NCBI RefSeq assembly: GCF_030412915.1
Contig: NZ_JAUHJR010000010.1
Span: 1 to 64,000 of the forward strand
Reading direction: 5' to 3'
Origin: Nocardioides abyssi
GTDB lineage: Bacteria; Actinomycetota; Actinomycetes; Propionibacteriales; Nocardioidaceae
Length of the DNA stretch: 64,000 nucleotides
Shown: piece by piece, positions 46,661 through 55,881 of the stretch
How the letters are laid out: each line of letters opens with the position of its first letter
Numbering within the stretch: the stretch's first letter is position 1
The notes under the pieces: generated by a model
What the model was told of the DNA's origin: nothing
Seen by the model: the letters and a program-made list of their open reading frames with translations, nothing else
The model's database searches: none
Translations under genes and position numbers: made by a program

Positions 46661-47434
46661 ATGACTCAACCGCTGCTCGAGCTGCGCGGGGTCAACAAGA
46701 GCTTCGGCGCCGTGCACGTCCTCCACGACGTGGACTTCGCGGTCTACCCGGGCCAGGTCACCGCGCTCGTCGGCGACAACGGCGCCGGCAAGTCGACGCT
46801 GGTCAAGATCATCGCCGGCATCTACGGCCGCGACAGCGGTGACTACGTCTTCGACGGCCAGGACGTCACGGTCCACGGCCCGCGCGACGTCGCGGCCCTC
46901 GGGGTGGAGGTCGTCTACCAGGACCTCGCGCTGTGCGACAACCTCGACATCGTCGAGAACATGTTCCTCGGCCGCGAGGAGACCCGCGGCATCGGACTCG
47001 ACGAGGTCACCATGGAGGCCCGCGCCCGCGAGACCCTCGCCTCGCTCTCGGTGCGCACGGTGAAGTCGGTGCGCCAGGGCGTCGCCAGCCTGTCCGGCGG
47101 CCAGCGGCAGACCGTGGCCATCGCCAAGGCCGTGCTGTGGAACTCCAAGATCGTCCTGCTCGACGAGCCGACCGCCGCGCTCGGCGTCGCGCAGACCCGC
47201 CAGGTCCTCGACCTGGTACGCCGCCTGGCCGACCGTGGCCTCGGGGTCGTGCTGATCTCGCACAACATGACCGACGTGTTCGAGGTCGCCGACCGGATCA
47301 CCGCGCTCTACCTCGGGCGGGTCGCGGCCGACGTACCGGCCAAGGACCTGACCCACAGCCAGGTCGTCGAGCTGATCACCGCCGGCCGCTCCGGTGACCT
47401 CGGCATCACCAACGTCGCCACCGCCACGATCTGA
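46661..47434 (+). CDS. xylG: Sugar ABC transporter ATP-binding protein, single domain
   Basis: 257 residues with one ATPase domain: Walker A GDNGAGKST near residue 40, signature LSGGQRQTVAIAKA near residue 144, Walker B KIVLLDEPTAAL near residue 161 and the switch His in LISHNMTDV near residue 203. Classical XylG/RbsA proteins have two fused ATPase domains and about 500 residues, so this is the single-domain (FrcA-like) form and must work as a homodimer. It is 10 nt before the permease gene. Confidence 0.92.
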   Translation: MTQPLLELRGVNKSFGAVHVLHDVDFAVYPGQVTALVGDNGAGKSTLVKIIAGIYGRDSGDYVFDGQDVTVHGPRDVAALGVEVVYQDLALCDNLDIVENMFLGREETRGIGLDEVTMEARARETLASLSVRTVKSVRQGVASLSGGQRQTVAIAKAVLWNSKIVLLDEPTAALGVAQTRQVLDLVRRLADRGLGVVLISHNMTDVFEVADRITALYLGRVAADVPAKDLTHSQVVELITAGRSGDLGITNVATATI

Positions 47435-47444
47435 GGACGAAGAG

Positions 47445-48722
47445 ATGACCCTGCAGACCGAGACCACCGACCAGCAGTCGGCGGCGCACGGCTTCGACAA
47501 CGACAACCGGCAGGCGGCCACCATCGGCGACGCCGCCCGCGAGTACCTCAACCGGCTGCGCGGCGGCGACATGGGCTCGCTGCCGGCGATCCTGGGCCTG
47601 GTCGTGCTGTTCGTGGTGTTCAGCTCGCTGCACGACCGGTTCCTCACGACGTACAACATGGCCAACCTGGTCGTGCAGGCCGGCTCCATCTGCGTCCTCG
47701 CGATGGGCCTGGTCTTCGTCCTGCTCCTCGGCGAGATCGACCTGTCCGCCGGCGTCGCGGGCGGCGCCTCGGCGACGATCACCGCGCTGGTGATGATCGA
47801 CCACGGCTGGACCTGGTGGGCCGCGGCGCTCGCCGGCATCGCGATCGGCGCCCTCATCGGCCTGGCGATCGGCTCGCTGGTGACGTTGCTCGGCATCCCG
47901 TCGTTCGTCGTGACCCTGGCCTTCTTCCTCGCGCTCCAGGCGGTGCCGCTCAAGCTGATCGGCTCCGGCGGCTCGCTGCGCTTCGACAACGAGGTCCTGC
48001 GCGGCCTGTCGATCAAGAACGTGCCGGTCACCGCGGGCTGGATCGCGGCGGTGCTCATCGTGATCGGCTTCGCGGCGGTGCAGCTCTTCCAGTACCGCAC
48101 CCGCGCCACCCGCGGCCTGGTCCACAAGCCGCTCGCGCTGGTGCTCGTCCAGGTCGCCGTGCTCGCCGCGATCGTCCTCGGCCTCACCGCCCTGCTCAGC
48201 GCCAACCGCGCTCCGAACCCCGACATCTTCACGATCGCGGGCATCCCGTGGGTGGCGCCGGTCGTCATCGCGCTGCTGCTCTTCTGGACCTTCGTGCTCA
48301 CCCGCACCCGCTTCGGGCGCCACCTGTACGCCGTCGGTGGCAACGCCGAGGCCGCCCGCCGGGCCGGCATCAACGTCACGCGGATCAAGATCACCGCCTT
48401 CGTCATCGCCTCCTCGATGGCGGCGGTCAGCGGCCTGCTCGCCGCGTCGTACACCGGCAAGGTCTCGCCGGGCTCCGGCGGCGGCAACGTCCTGCTGTAC
48501 GCCGTCGGCGCGGCCGTCATCGGCGGCACCAGCCTCTTCGGCGGCCGGGGTCGCGCGATCGACGCCGTGGTCGGCGGCCTGGTGATCGCGACGATCCCCA
48601 ACGGCCTGGGCCTGCTGAACCAGGCCAGCTACATCAACTTCCTCGTCACCGGCGGCGTCCTGCTCCTGGCCGCCAGCGTCGACGCCGTCTCGCGGCGCCG
48701 CCGCTCCGCGGCCGGCGTCTAG
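47445..48722 (+). CDS. xylH: Sugar ABC transporter permease (xylose type)
   Basis: 425 residues. About ten to twelve membrane helices of the BPD_transp_2 family, with the conserved LLGEIDLSAGVAGGASATI near residue 93 and GGTSLFGGRGRAIDAVVGG near residue 361. The N-terminal 45 residues are polar and cytoplasmic. It forms the membrane channel with two XylG subunits and takes xylose from XylF. It is followed 7 nt later by a ROK regulator gene, so transporter and regulator are one transcription unit. Confidence 0.92.
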   Translation: MTLQTETTDQQSAAHGFDNDNRQAATIGDAAREYLNRLRGGDMGSLPAILGLVVLFVVFSSLHDRFLTTYNMANLVVQAGSICVLAMGLVFVLLLGEIDLSAGVAGGASATITALVMIDHGWTWWAAALAGIAIGALIGLAIGSLVTLLGIPSFVVTLAFFLALQAVPLKLIGSGGSLRFDNEVLRGLSIKNVPVTAGWIAAVLIVIGFAAVQLFQYRTRATRGLVHKPLALVLVQVAVLAAIVLGLTALLSANRAPNPDIFTIAGIPWVAPVVIALLLFWTFVLTRTRFGRHLYAVGGNAEAARRAGINVTRIKITAFVIASSMAAVSGLLAASYTGKVSPGSGGGNVLLYAVGAAVIGGTSLFGGRGRAIDAVVGGLVIATIPNGLGLLNQASYINFLVTGGVLLLAASVDAVSRRRRSAAGV

Positions 48723-48729
48723 GGCCGAG

Positions 48730-49956
48730 GTGACGGCGCAGCGGCGCGGCCTCGGGACCAACCAGGAGGCGGTGCGACGGCACAACCTCGGCACGGTGCT
48801 GCGGCACGTCCACGGCGCGGGGCAGATCTCCCGGGCCCAGCTGACCGCGCTCATGGGCCTCAACCGCAGCACGATCGCCGACCTGGTGCTCGAGCTGGAG
48901 TCGCTGGGCGTCGTCGAGCAGACGGTGCCGAGCGGCGTCCGCTCGGGCGCCGGCCGGCCCTCGGCGGGGGTGCGGCTGGCCGGGGTCGGTCCGTACGTCG
49001 TCGCGGTCGACCTCGGCGTGGACCGCGCGGTCGTCGCCCGGGTCGCCCTCGGCGGCGAGGTCGTCGAGCGGGCGGCCGCGCCGATCCCCGTCGGCGGCGG
49101 CGAGGCCTGGCAGGTCGGCTCGACCGTCGCCGGCCTCATCCGCCGGGTGGTCGAGGGCGCCCCGGCGGCCGCGCCGCTGCTCGGCGTCGGCATCAGCGTC
49201 CCCGGCCTGGTGCGCCGCAGCGACGGGCTGGTGCGGCTCGCTCCGAACCTGGAGTGGCAGGACGTCTCCTTCGGCGCGATCGTCCTCGCAGCGCTCGGTG
49301 TCGACGTACCCGTCCAGCTCGCCAACGACGCCGACCTCGGCGCGCTCGCCGAGCACCGTCGCGGCGCGGGCGTCGGGATCGACGACCTCATCTACATCTC
49401 CGGCAACGTCGGCGTCGGCGCCGGCGTGATCACCGGCGGGGTGCGGCTCGAGGGCGCGGGCGGGTACGCCGGCGAGGTCGGCCACCTGCCGTTCGCGCCC
49501 GAGGGGCGGCTGTGCCACTGCGGCAACATCGGCTGCTGGGAGACCGAGGTCGGCGCGCACGCGATCGCCGCCGCCATCGGCTGCCCGGAGTCCGACGTGG
49601 TCACCCTCGGCGACGTCCTGGACGAGTACGCCGGCCCCCACCGCGCGCTCGGCGCCACCGGCAAGGCGCTGGGCTACGGCCTGGCCTCGATCGTCAACGC
49701 GTTCAACCCGCGGCTCGTGGTGCTCGGCGGCTACCTCAGCTCGCTCTACGCCCTGGTCCGCCACGAGGTCGACGACGCGCTCGCCGAGCGGGCGCTCCCG
49801 GCCCCGTTGGAGTCCGTCACCCTCTCGCTGCCGGGCCTCGGCTCGGACTCGGTGCTGCTCGGCGCGGCCGAGATCGCCCTCGAGCCCCTCTTCGCCGACC
49901 CCGTCGCCGCCCTCGGCACGGCCCTCGTCGACGTCGGCGCCCGGCTCGCGGGGTAG
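48730..49956 (+). CDS. ROK-family transcriptional regulator (XylR-like), first copy
   Basis: 408 residues. An N-terminal winged helix (QISRAQLTALMGLNRSTIAD near residue 34) is fused to a ROK sugar-kinase-like domain with VAVDLGVDRA near residue 92, a GVGAGVITGGVRLEGAGGYA loop near residue 229 and a zinc-binding CHCGNIGCWE near residue 259. It is the last gene of the xylFGH operon and probably represses it at 45354-45368 until xylose binds. GTG start, 7 nt after xylH. Confidence 0.9.
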   Translation: MTAQRRGLGTNQEAVRRHNLGTVLRHVHGAGQISRAQLTALMGLNRSTIADLVLELESLGVVEQTVPSGVRSGAGRPSAGVRLAGVGPYVVAVDLGVDRAVVARVALGGEVVERAAAPIPVGGGEAWQVGSTVAGLIRRVVEGAPAAAPLLGVGISVPGLVRRSDGLVRLAPNLEWQDVSFGAIVLAALGVDVPVQLANDADLGALAEHRRGAGVGIDDLIYISGNVGVGAGVITGGVRLEGAGGYAGEVGHLPFAPEGRLCHCGNIGCWETEVGAHAIAAAIGCPESDVVTLGDVLDEYAGPHRALGATGKALGYGLASIVNAFNPRLVVLGGYLSSLYALVRHEVDDALAERALPAPLESVTLSLPGLGSDSVLLGAAEIALEPLFADPVAALGTALVDVGARLAG

Positions 49957-49960
49957 TAAC

Positions 49961-50022
49961 GGTCGGAAACGTCCGTGACTACCCCGGCGGAGGTCGGGGA
50001 CGTCCGTGACTACCCCGGCAGG
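49961..50022. repeat. Two tandem 31-bp repeats between convergent ROK genes
   Basis: The units 49961-49991 and 49992-50022 share a 20-bp identical core (49969-49988 and 50000-50019). The second copy covers the last codons of the minus-strand ROK gene. The first unit is part of the longer element that also occurs upstream of xylF. Confidence 0.75.
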
Positions 50023-51197
50023 GGGACCGGGAGGTCGGCGGCGCCGGTCAGCACGCGGGCCAGCGAGTGCTCGGCGGCGCCGAGCGCCGCGGCGCGCAGG
50101 TCGAGGGTGCCGAGCCGCAGCTCGGGGCGGACCTGGACGTCGGAGGCGAGCCGGGCGTCGAGCACGCGGCGGGCGGGGCCGAGGACGAGGTCGCCCAGCG
50201 GCACGAAGTAGCCACCGAGCACGACGACGGCCGGGTCGAGGACGCCGGTGAGGATCGCGAGCCCGAGGCCGAGGTCCTCACCGACCCGCTCGAGCGTGGC
50301 GCGGGCGGCCGGGTCGTCGGCGGCGCGGGCGGCGACGGCAGCGGCGGTGGTGAGCGGGGTGTCGAGCTCGGCCATGCCGAGGGCGTCGAGCACGGCCAGC
50401 AGGCCGATCGAGGCCTCCCAGCAGCCGCGGCGGCCACAGCCGCACGGGGCGGTCGGGTCGCCGACCGGCATGTGGCCGACCTCGCCGGCGAACCCGGCGC
50501 CGCCCTGCACGAGCTGGCCGCCGACGACGATGCCGGCGCCGATGCCGACGGTCCCGGTCAGGTAGAGCGCGTGGTCGACGCCGCGGGCGGCGCCGTGGTG
50601 CGCCTCGGCGTACGCCGCGCAGTTGGCGTCGTTGACGACGCGGACGTCGTCGGTGGGGCACGCCAGCGCTGCGGCGACCTCGGCGACGAGCGCGTCGCCG
50701 CGCAGCGGCAGGTTGGGCGCCCACGCGACGGTGCGGTCGTCGTCGCGGACGAGCGCCGGGACGGCGACGGTGGTGCCGAGCAGCGCGCCCGGGTGGGCGG
50801 CGCGGACCTCGGCGGCCAGCGCGAGGAGCACGGCGACGCGGTCGGCGCCGGCCGGGCGCGACTCGCTGGTCAGCACGGTGCCGGCGAGGTCGACGACGAC
50901 GGCGGAGACGTAGTCGACGTTGAGCTCCAGACCCAGGCCGACGTGGGAGCCGGGGCGGAGCGAGAGGGGCTTGCTGGGGCGCCCCCGGGAGGGGGCGGCC
51001 GGGGCCGCCGGGACGTCCTCGAGGGTGGACTCGACGACGGCCCCGGCGGCCTCGAGGTCGGCGACGATCGCGCCGACCGTGGCCTTGGCCAGCCCGGTGC
51101 GCTGCGCCAGCCCGGCCCGCGAGGCGGGTCCGAGCCGGCGCAGCGACTGCAGCACGGCCGCGGTGTTGGCGCGGCGCAGCTGCCCGGTGGTGCTCAT
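50010..51197 (-). CDS. ROK-family transcriptional regulator (XylR-like), second copy
   Basis: 395 residues. Helix-turn-helix RAGLAQRTGLAKATVGAIVA near residue 26; ROK domain with GLGLELNVDYVSAVVVDLAG near residue 83, GIGAGIVVGGQLVQGGAGFA near residue 226 and zinc-binding CGCGRRGCWE near residue 255. It lies 26 nt after xylA and is the last gene of the leftward xylose unit. It differs clearly from the first ROK protein, matching the different operator in front of xylB. ATG at 51197 gives the usual N-terminus. Confidence 0.9.
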   Translation of the reverse strand: MSTTGQLRRANTAAVLQSLRRLGPASRAGLAQRTGLAKATVGAIVADLEAAGAVVESTLEDVPAAPAAPSRGRPSKPLSLRPGSHVGLGLELNVDYVSAVVVDLAGTVLTSESRPAGADRVAVLLALAAEVRAAHPGALLGTTVAVPALVRDDDRTVAWAPNLPLRGDALVAEVAAALACPTDDVRVVNDANCAAYAEAHHGAARGVDHALYLTGTVGIGAGIVVGGQLVQGGAGFAGEVGHMPVGDPTAPCGCGRRGCWEASIGLLAVLDALGMAELDTPLTTAAAVAARAADDPAARATLERVGEDLGLGLAILTGVLDPAVVVLGGYFVPLGDLVLGPARRVLDARLASDVQVRPELRLGTLDLRAAALGAAEHSLARVLTGAADLPVPLPG

Positions 51198-51223
51198 CAG
51201 TGCAGGAGTGGCCGACCGGGCGG

Positions 51224-52390
51224 TCAGCGCACGCCGTACAGGTGCTCGAGCGCGAGCTGGTCGAGGTGCTCGGTCGCGGCGCCCTGCTGCGCGAGGACCT
51301 CGGGGTCCGGGAGGTCCCACTCGAGGAGGCCCTGCCAGCCCTCGCCCTCGCCGAGCGACGGCTGCGCGAGCTCGGGCAGCTTGGCCGCGGCGAGCGCCTC
51401 CTGCACCTCGGGGTCGGCGCGGAACGCCTTCACCTTCTCGCGCAGGATGAGGTAGTTGCGCATGTTGGCCGCGGCCGAGACCCACACGCCGGCCTCGTCC
51501 TCGATGCGGGCGGGCTTGTAGTCGAAGTGCACCGGACCGTCGTAGCCGCCGGCCAGCAGCGCGTCGACGACCCAGAAGGCGCCGCGGACGTTGCCGGCGC
51601 CGAAGCGGAGGTCCTGGTCGTACTTCGGACCGTTCTGGCCGTTGAGGTCGATGTGGTAGAGCTTGCCGGCCCACATCGCCTGGGCGTAGCCCGCGGCGGC
51701 GTTCATGCCGGCCATCTCCTCGTGCCCGATCTCCGGGTTCACGCCGACCAGCTCGGGGCGCTCCAGCTCGTTGATGAAGGCCAGCGCGTGGCCGATCGTC
51801 GGGAGCAGGATGTCGCCGCGGGGCTCGTTGGGCTTGGGCTCGATGGCGAAGCGCAGGTCGTAGCCCTGGTCGACGACGTACTGGCCGAGCACGTCGAAGG
51901 CCTCCTTCATCCGGTCCAGCGCGACGGCGGTGTCCTGCGACGCGCCGTACTCCGCGCCCTCGCGGCCGCCCCAGGCGACGTAGACCTTGGCGCCGAGCTC
52001 GGCGGCGAGGTCGACGTTGCGCATGACCTTGCGGATCGCGAAGCGGCGGATGTCGCGGTCGTTGTTGGTGAAGCCGCCGGCCTTGAAGACCGGGTGGCTG
52101 AAGAGGTTGGTCGTCGCGGTCGTGACGACCAGGCCGGTGTCGGCCAGGCCCTTCTTGAACCGGTCGATGATCTGCTGGCGGGTCGCGTCGTCGCTGCCGA
52201 AGGGGATGACGTCGTCGTCGTGGAAGTTCACGCCGTAGGCGCCGAGCTCGGCGAGCTTCTCCAGCGCGTGGACGGTGTCCATCGGCGGGCGGGTCGCGCC
52301 GCCGAAGGGGTCGACGCCCTGCCAGCCGACGGTCCAGAGGCCGAAGGAGAACTTGTCCTCCGGGGTGGGGGTGGGGATCTCGATGCTCAT
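51224..52390 (-). CDS. xylA: Xylose isomerase
   Basis: 388 residues, the actinobacterial (class I, Streptomyces-like) length. Converts D-xylose to D-xylulose with two divalent metals in a TIM barrel. Visible are [16 protein letters not shown] near residue 47 (catalytic His), [20 protein letters not shown] near residue 83, [12 protein letters not shown] near residue 133, [18 protein letters not shown] near residue 177 and the second metal site [20 protein letters not shown] near residue 240. GGAAGG precedes the ATG. Follows xylB after an 85-nt gap that holds a tandem repeat. Confidence 0.96.
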   Translation of the reverse strand: MSIEIPTPTPEDKFSFGLWTVGWQGVDPFGGATRPPMDTVHALEKLAELGAYGVNFHDDDVIPFGSDDATRQQIIDRFKKGLADTGLVVTTATTNLFSHPVFKAGGFTNNDRDIRRFAIRKVMRNVDLAAELGAKVYVAWGGREGAEYGASQDTAVALDRMKEAFDVLGQYVVDQGYDLRFAIEPKPNEPRGDILLPTIGHALAFINELERPELVGVNPEIGHEEMAGMNAAAGYAQAMWAGKLYHIDLNGQNGPKYDQDLRFGAGNVRGAFWVVDALLAGGYDGPVHFDYKPARIEDEAGVWVSAAANMRNYLILREKVKAFRADPEVQEALAAAKLPELAQPSLGEGEGWQGLLEWDLPDPEVLAQQGAATEHLDQLALEHLYGVR

Positions 52391-52413
52391 GGGGATGCCT
52401 TCCGAGGGGGTGG

Positions 52414-52470
52414 GTGAGGTCGGAGCCGGGTCGGAGCTGGGTCGGAGCTGGTCGGAGCTGGTCGGAGGAG
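52414..52470. repeat. Short tandem repeats between xylB and xylA
   Basis: About five copies of a 10- to 11-bp unit, GGTCGGAGCT with an extra G in some copies, fill the gap between the two genes. They are non-coding and lie just upstream of the xylA ribosome site. Confidence 0.75.
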
Positions 52471-52475
52471 GGAGG

Positions 52476-53858
52476 TCAGGTGCGGTCGCGGAGCTCGGCG
52501 TAGCGGGCGCGTACGTCGGGGGTCGGGTCGGCCTCGGAGGTCGCGGCGTCGGCGAGGGTCCAGGCCGGCAGCTCGCCGGTCAGGGCCCAGGCGGCCTGCC
52601 GGGCGGCGCCGAGCGCGACGTACTCCCCGGCCGGGGGCAGGACGACGGGTTGGCCGAGGACGGCCGGGGCGAGCGCGCGCACGGCAGGCGAGCGGGTGGC
52701 ACCGCCGACCATGAGGATGCGGCGCGGCTGCTGGCCCATGGCGGCGACGAGGTGGTCGACGGCGTCGGCCAGCGAGCACAGCAGCGCCTCGAAGGCGGCG
52801 CGGGCGAGGTCCTCGCGGGTGGTGCGCGGGGTCAGGCCCGCCCAGGTGCCGGTGGCGTGGGGCCGGTTGGGGGTGCGCTCGCCGCCGTAGTAGGGCAGCA
52901 GCGTGACGCCGTTCGCGCCGGCGGGCGCCGCGAGGGCGAGGTCGGCGAGGCCGGCGTGGTCGACGCCGAGCCAGCGGGCCTGCAGGTCCAGGATCTGCGC
53001 GGCGTTGACGGTCGCGACGAGGGGGAGGAAGCCGTCGTGGGCGTCGGCGAACCCGGCCACCGCGCCGCTGCCGTCGGCCACGGGCACCGGGCTGACCGCG
53101 CAGGCCACGCCGGACGTGCCGATCGAGATGAGCACGTCCCCGGTCTCGAGGCCGAGGCCGAGCGCAGCGGCCGCGTTGTCACCGGTGCCGCCGGCGAGCA
53201 CGGCACCGGTGGTGGTCTCGCCCGCGGCCGTGCCGGGGGCGACGAGGCGGGGGAGCGCGAAGGGCCGGCCGAGCGCGGCCTCGGCGAGGTCGGGGCGCCA
53301 GGTGCCCTCGGCGGTCGCGAAGTAGCCGGTGCCGGACGCGTCGCCGCGGTCGGTGAACGGCTCGGTGCCCGGCGCCGCGACGTGGGCGGAGAGGTAGTCG
53401 TGGGGGAGCAGGACCCGGGCGACCCGGGCGGCGTGGTCGGGCTCGTGGTCGCGCAGCCAGCGCAGCTTGGTGGAGGTGAACGACGCGACCAGCACGCTGC
53501 CGACCGCGTCGGCGCACGCCTGCGGACCGCCCATCTCGGCGATCAGCTCGGCGGCTGCGGCGGCGGAGCGGGTGTCGTTCCACAACAGCGCGTCGCGGAC
53601 CGGCTCGCCGGCCTCGTCGAGCGTCACCATCCCGTGCTGCTGGCCGCCGATCGCGACCGCCTCGGCCCGCCCGGCGCCGCGGCCGCCGTCGAGGCCGGCC
53701 ACCGCCTCGTCGTACGCCGCGGACCAGGCGCGCGGGTCGACCTCGGTGCCGGCGGGGTGGGGGACCGAACGGCTGTCGACGACGGTGCCGTCGGCGGCGT
53801 CGACGAGCAGCGCCTTGGTGGACTGGGTCGAGGTGTCGACGCCGAGGACGAGGGTCAC
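52476..53858 (-). CDS. xylB: Xylulokinase
   Basis: 460 residues of the FGGY kinase family; phosphorylates D-xylulose to enter the pentose phosphate pathway. N-terminal [34 protein letters not shown] near residue 68, catalytic Asp region [15 protein letters not shown] and the C-terminal [14 protein letters not shown] near residue 386 are typical. Start GTG 53858 has no ribosome site; a -10-like TTAATA ends 5 nt before it and a palindromic operator overlaps the promoter, so this is probably a leaderless, repressed transcript. Confidence 0.94.
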   Translation of the reverse strand: MTLVLGVDTSTQSTKALLVDAADGTVVDSRSVPHPAGTEVDPRAWSAAYDEAVAGLDGGRGAGRAEAVAIGGQQHGMVTLDEAGEPVRDALLWNDTRSAAAAAELIAEMGGPQACADAVGSVLVASFTSTKLRWLRDHEPDHAARVARVLLPHDYLSAHVAAPGTEPFTDRGDASGTGYFATAEGTWRPDLAEAALGRPFALPRLVAPGTAAGETTTGAVLAGGTGDNAAAALGLGLETGDVLISIGTSGVACAVSPVPVADGSGAVAGFADAHDGFLPLVATVNAAQILDLQARWLGVDHAGLADLALAAPAGANGVTLLPYYGGERTPNRPHATGTWAGLTPRTTREDLARAAFEALLCSLADAVDHLVAAMGQQPRRILMVGGATRSPAVRALAPAVLGQPVVLPPAGEYVALGAARQAAWALTGELPAWTLADAATSEADPTPDVRARYAELRDRT

Positions 53859-53865
53859 CCGGCTA

Positions 53866-53893
53866 TTAAGTACGACACTCGAACTAAAGTCAA
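53866..53893 (-). promoter_or_regulatory. xylB promoter with overlapping palindromic operator
   Basis: On the minus strand, TTGACT (53888-53893) and TTAATA (53864-53869) form -35 and -10 boxes 18 nt apart. Between and over them lies TTTAGTTCGA-GTG-TCGTACTTAA (53866-53888), a palindrome with two mismatches per arm. It differs from the xylF operator and is a likely site for the second ROK regulator. Confidence 0.65.
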
Positions 53894-54855
53894 CGGTCCG
53901 GTGAGATCGTGGTCTCCGAGGTCCAGCGGTAGGTCTCGCCCGGGCGCAGGACGGCCGACGGCCACCCCGGGTGGTGCGGGCTGTCGGGGTGCAGCTGCGG
54001 CTCGATCGCGACGCCCGCGCCGGGGGCGTGGAAGCGGCCGCTGAAGGCCCCGCCCGTGTAGACCTGCACGCCCGGCTGGTCGCTGCGCAGCCTCAGCACG
54101 AGCCCGTGCCCGCGCAGCTCGGCGACCTCCCGCAGCGGCCCGCCCGGCGCCCAGGCGCCGTCGCCCGGCCCGCAGCCACGCACCACGAACGGGTGGTCGA
54201 GGTCGGCCGGCGGTCGCGCGCCGGCCCGCAGGTCGAGGGGCGTGCCGGCCACGTCGGCGACCTCGCCCGTCGGCACGCCGTCCACGACCGGGAGGTAGGC
54301 GTCGGCGTGCAGGACGAGCTCGTGCCCGGGCAGGTCCGCCCCGCCGAGGCGGTAGTAGGCGTGGCTCGACAGCGAGACCACGGTCGGCGCGTCGGTCGTG
54401 GCGGCGTACGACGTGCGCAGCGTGCGGCCGGCGACCTCGTAGCGGGCCCGGACCGTCACCGTCCCGGGGAAGCCCTGGTCGCCGTCGGGGCTGACCAGCT
54501 CCAGCTCGACGGCGGCGGGGTGCGCCTCGACGACGGTCCAGGTGCGGCGGTCGAACCCGTCGGGGCCGCCGTGCAGCGTGTGGCCGCGGTCGTTGCGCGG
54601 CAGTCGGTGGGTCGTGCCGTCGACGACCAGCTCGCCGTGCGCGACGCGGTTGGCGTAGCGCCCGACGGTCGCACCCAGGTAGGCGTCGTCCTGGAGGTGG
54701 TCGGCCACCCGCGGCAGCCCCAGCACCACCTCGCGCCAGGCGCCGTCGCCGTCGCGCACCCGCATGCGGTGGACGCGGGCGCCGAGCGGCGCGACGCCCA
54801 GGTGCAGGTCGTCGCTGCCGATCTCGACGAGGTGCTCGTGGTCCGTCACGGGCAC
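53890..54855 (-). CDS. Aldose 1-epimerase (mutarotase)
   Basis: 321 residues. Interconverts alpha and beta anomers of a free sugar. Family motifs are ATVGRYANRVAHGELVVDG near residue 62, the catalytic His in RGHTLHGGPDGFDRRTW near residue 89 and SLSSHAYYRLGG near residue 162; the catalytic Glu is probably in GVAIEPQLHPDSPHHPG near residue 284. It lies 31 nt before xylB in the same direction and most likely helps xylose breakdown, as cyclic anomers are the isomerase substrates. It may be read from its own promoter. Confidence 0.92.
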   Translation of the reverse strand: MPVTDHEHLVEIGSDDLHLGVAPLGARVHRMRVRDGDGAWREVVLGLPRVADHLQDDAYLGATVGRYANRVAHGELVVDGTTHRLPRNDRGHTLHGGPDGFDRRTWTVVEAHPAAVELELVSPDGDQGFPGTVTVRARYEVAGRTLRTSYAATTDAPTVVSLSSHAYYRLGGADLPGHELVLHADAYLPVVDGVPTGEVADVAGTPLDLRAGARPPADLDHPFVVRGCGPGDGAWAPGGPLREVAELRGHGLVLRLRSDQPGVQVYTGGAFSGRFHAPGAGVAIEPQLHPDSPHHPGWPSAVLRPGETYRWTSETTISPDR

Positions 54856-54873
54856 CGAGGCTAGGCGCAGGGG

Positions 54874-55215
54874 TCAGGCGGGGTACTGCCCGCCCACCGG
54901 GCCTGCGGCGGGCCCGGTGGCCGGCGTGCCCGAGCGCGACCACGCCGAGCCCGAGCGCCAGACGAGGAGGGTGAGCAGGCGCGCGGCGACGTACGTCGCG
55001 ACGCCCTGCGCGGGGGCGAGCAGCCCGAACGCGGCGACCGCCAGCAGCGGGCGACCGGCGACCTCCCACGGGGTGAACGGGAGCGTGCCGCCGGTCCACA
55101 GGACCGTGAGCACCCACCCGAAGACCGCCGTCGACGCCAGCCCGAGCGCGACCAGCACGAGGTCCCACCAGCCGGGCACGTCGGGCAGCGCGGAGCGCGA
55201 GGAGCGGGGGTCCAC
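54874..55215 (-). CDS. Small integral membrane protein
   Basis: 113 residues with three likely membrane helices: WWDLVLVALGLASTAVFGWV near residue 15, RPLLAVAAFGLLAPAQGVAT near residue 57 and VAARLLTLLVW after that. The tail is rich in Gly, Pro and Ala. I do not recognise a family. The GTG at 55215 is preceded by GAGGGAG; longer frames exist but upstream residues look unlike a protein. It lies 18 nt before the epimerase gene in the same direction. Confidence 0.55.
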   Translation of the reverse strand: MDPRSSRSALPDVPGWWDLVLVALGLASTAVFGWVLTVLWTGGTLPFTPWEVAGRPLLAVAAFGLLAPAQGVATYVAARLLTLLVWRSGSAWSRSGTPATGPAAGPVGGQYPA

Positions 55216-55395
55216 GGCTCCCTCAACGAGCCCGCCGCCCGCCCGGTGACGCGGTGGCGCCGGAGGTCTGGACACCTGGTCTGGAACCCCACCCACCCGG
55301 GTGGCGTCAACCACTGGGGTCTCGTCCGGCGTGTGTCGGGGCGCGGGGTGGGCACCTCGCAGGGGACGGTACGACGCTCCCCAGGAGGACACGAG

Positions 55396-55881
55396 ATGGC
55401 ACAGCTGGTGCTGGGACTGTGGGCGGTGACCGCGTTCGGCGGGGCCTACATGTTCAGCTTCACCCTCGGCGCGGCCCGGTCGCGCGCGACCGCCGAGCCC
55501 GGGCAGCTTCCCTCGAAGCTGCCGCCGCTGGCGCTGTTCGTGCACCCGCTCTTCGGGCTCGCGGGCCTGGCGCTGTGGATCGCCTACCTCGCCGCCGGCC
55601 AGCAGTCGCTGGCGTGGACGACGCTGGTCGTGCTGGTGCTCGGCGCCGCCATCGGCGACGTCCTGATCGTGCGCACGCTGCGCGGCCGCAAGGACGCCGA
55701 GCACACCGTCGAGGACCGCATCCCGACCGCCGCGATGGCCGTGCACGGCATCTCCGCGGTCGCCCTCATCGGCGTCGTGCTGCTCGTCTGCCTCGGCGTC
55801 GACAGCCAGGCCGGCGACGACGACGCCGACTTCGGCAAGACCCTCGGCCCGGTCGGCTCGATCACCCAGGTGCAGCGATGA
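55396..55881 (+). CDS. Four-helix membrane protein of unknown function
   Basis: 161 residues with four likely membrane helices (near residues 3-25, 46-66, 70-92 and 115-140) and an acidic C-terminal tail. No family that I recognise. CCAGGAGGA gives a good ribosome site before the ATG. Its stop overlaps the start of the DUF3140-like gene (ATGA), so the two are translated together. Confidence 0.75.
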   Translation: MAQLVLGLWAVTAFGGAYMFSFTLGAARSRATAEPGQLPSKLPPLALFVHPLFGLAGLALWIAYLAAGQQSLAWTTLVVLVLGAAIGDVLIVRTLRGRKDAEHTVEDRIPTAAMAVHGISAVALIGVVLLVCLGVDSQAGDDDADFGKTLGPVGSITQVQR

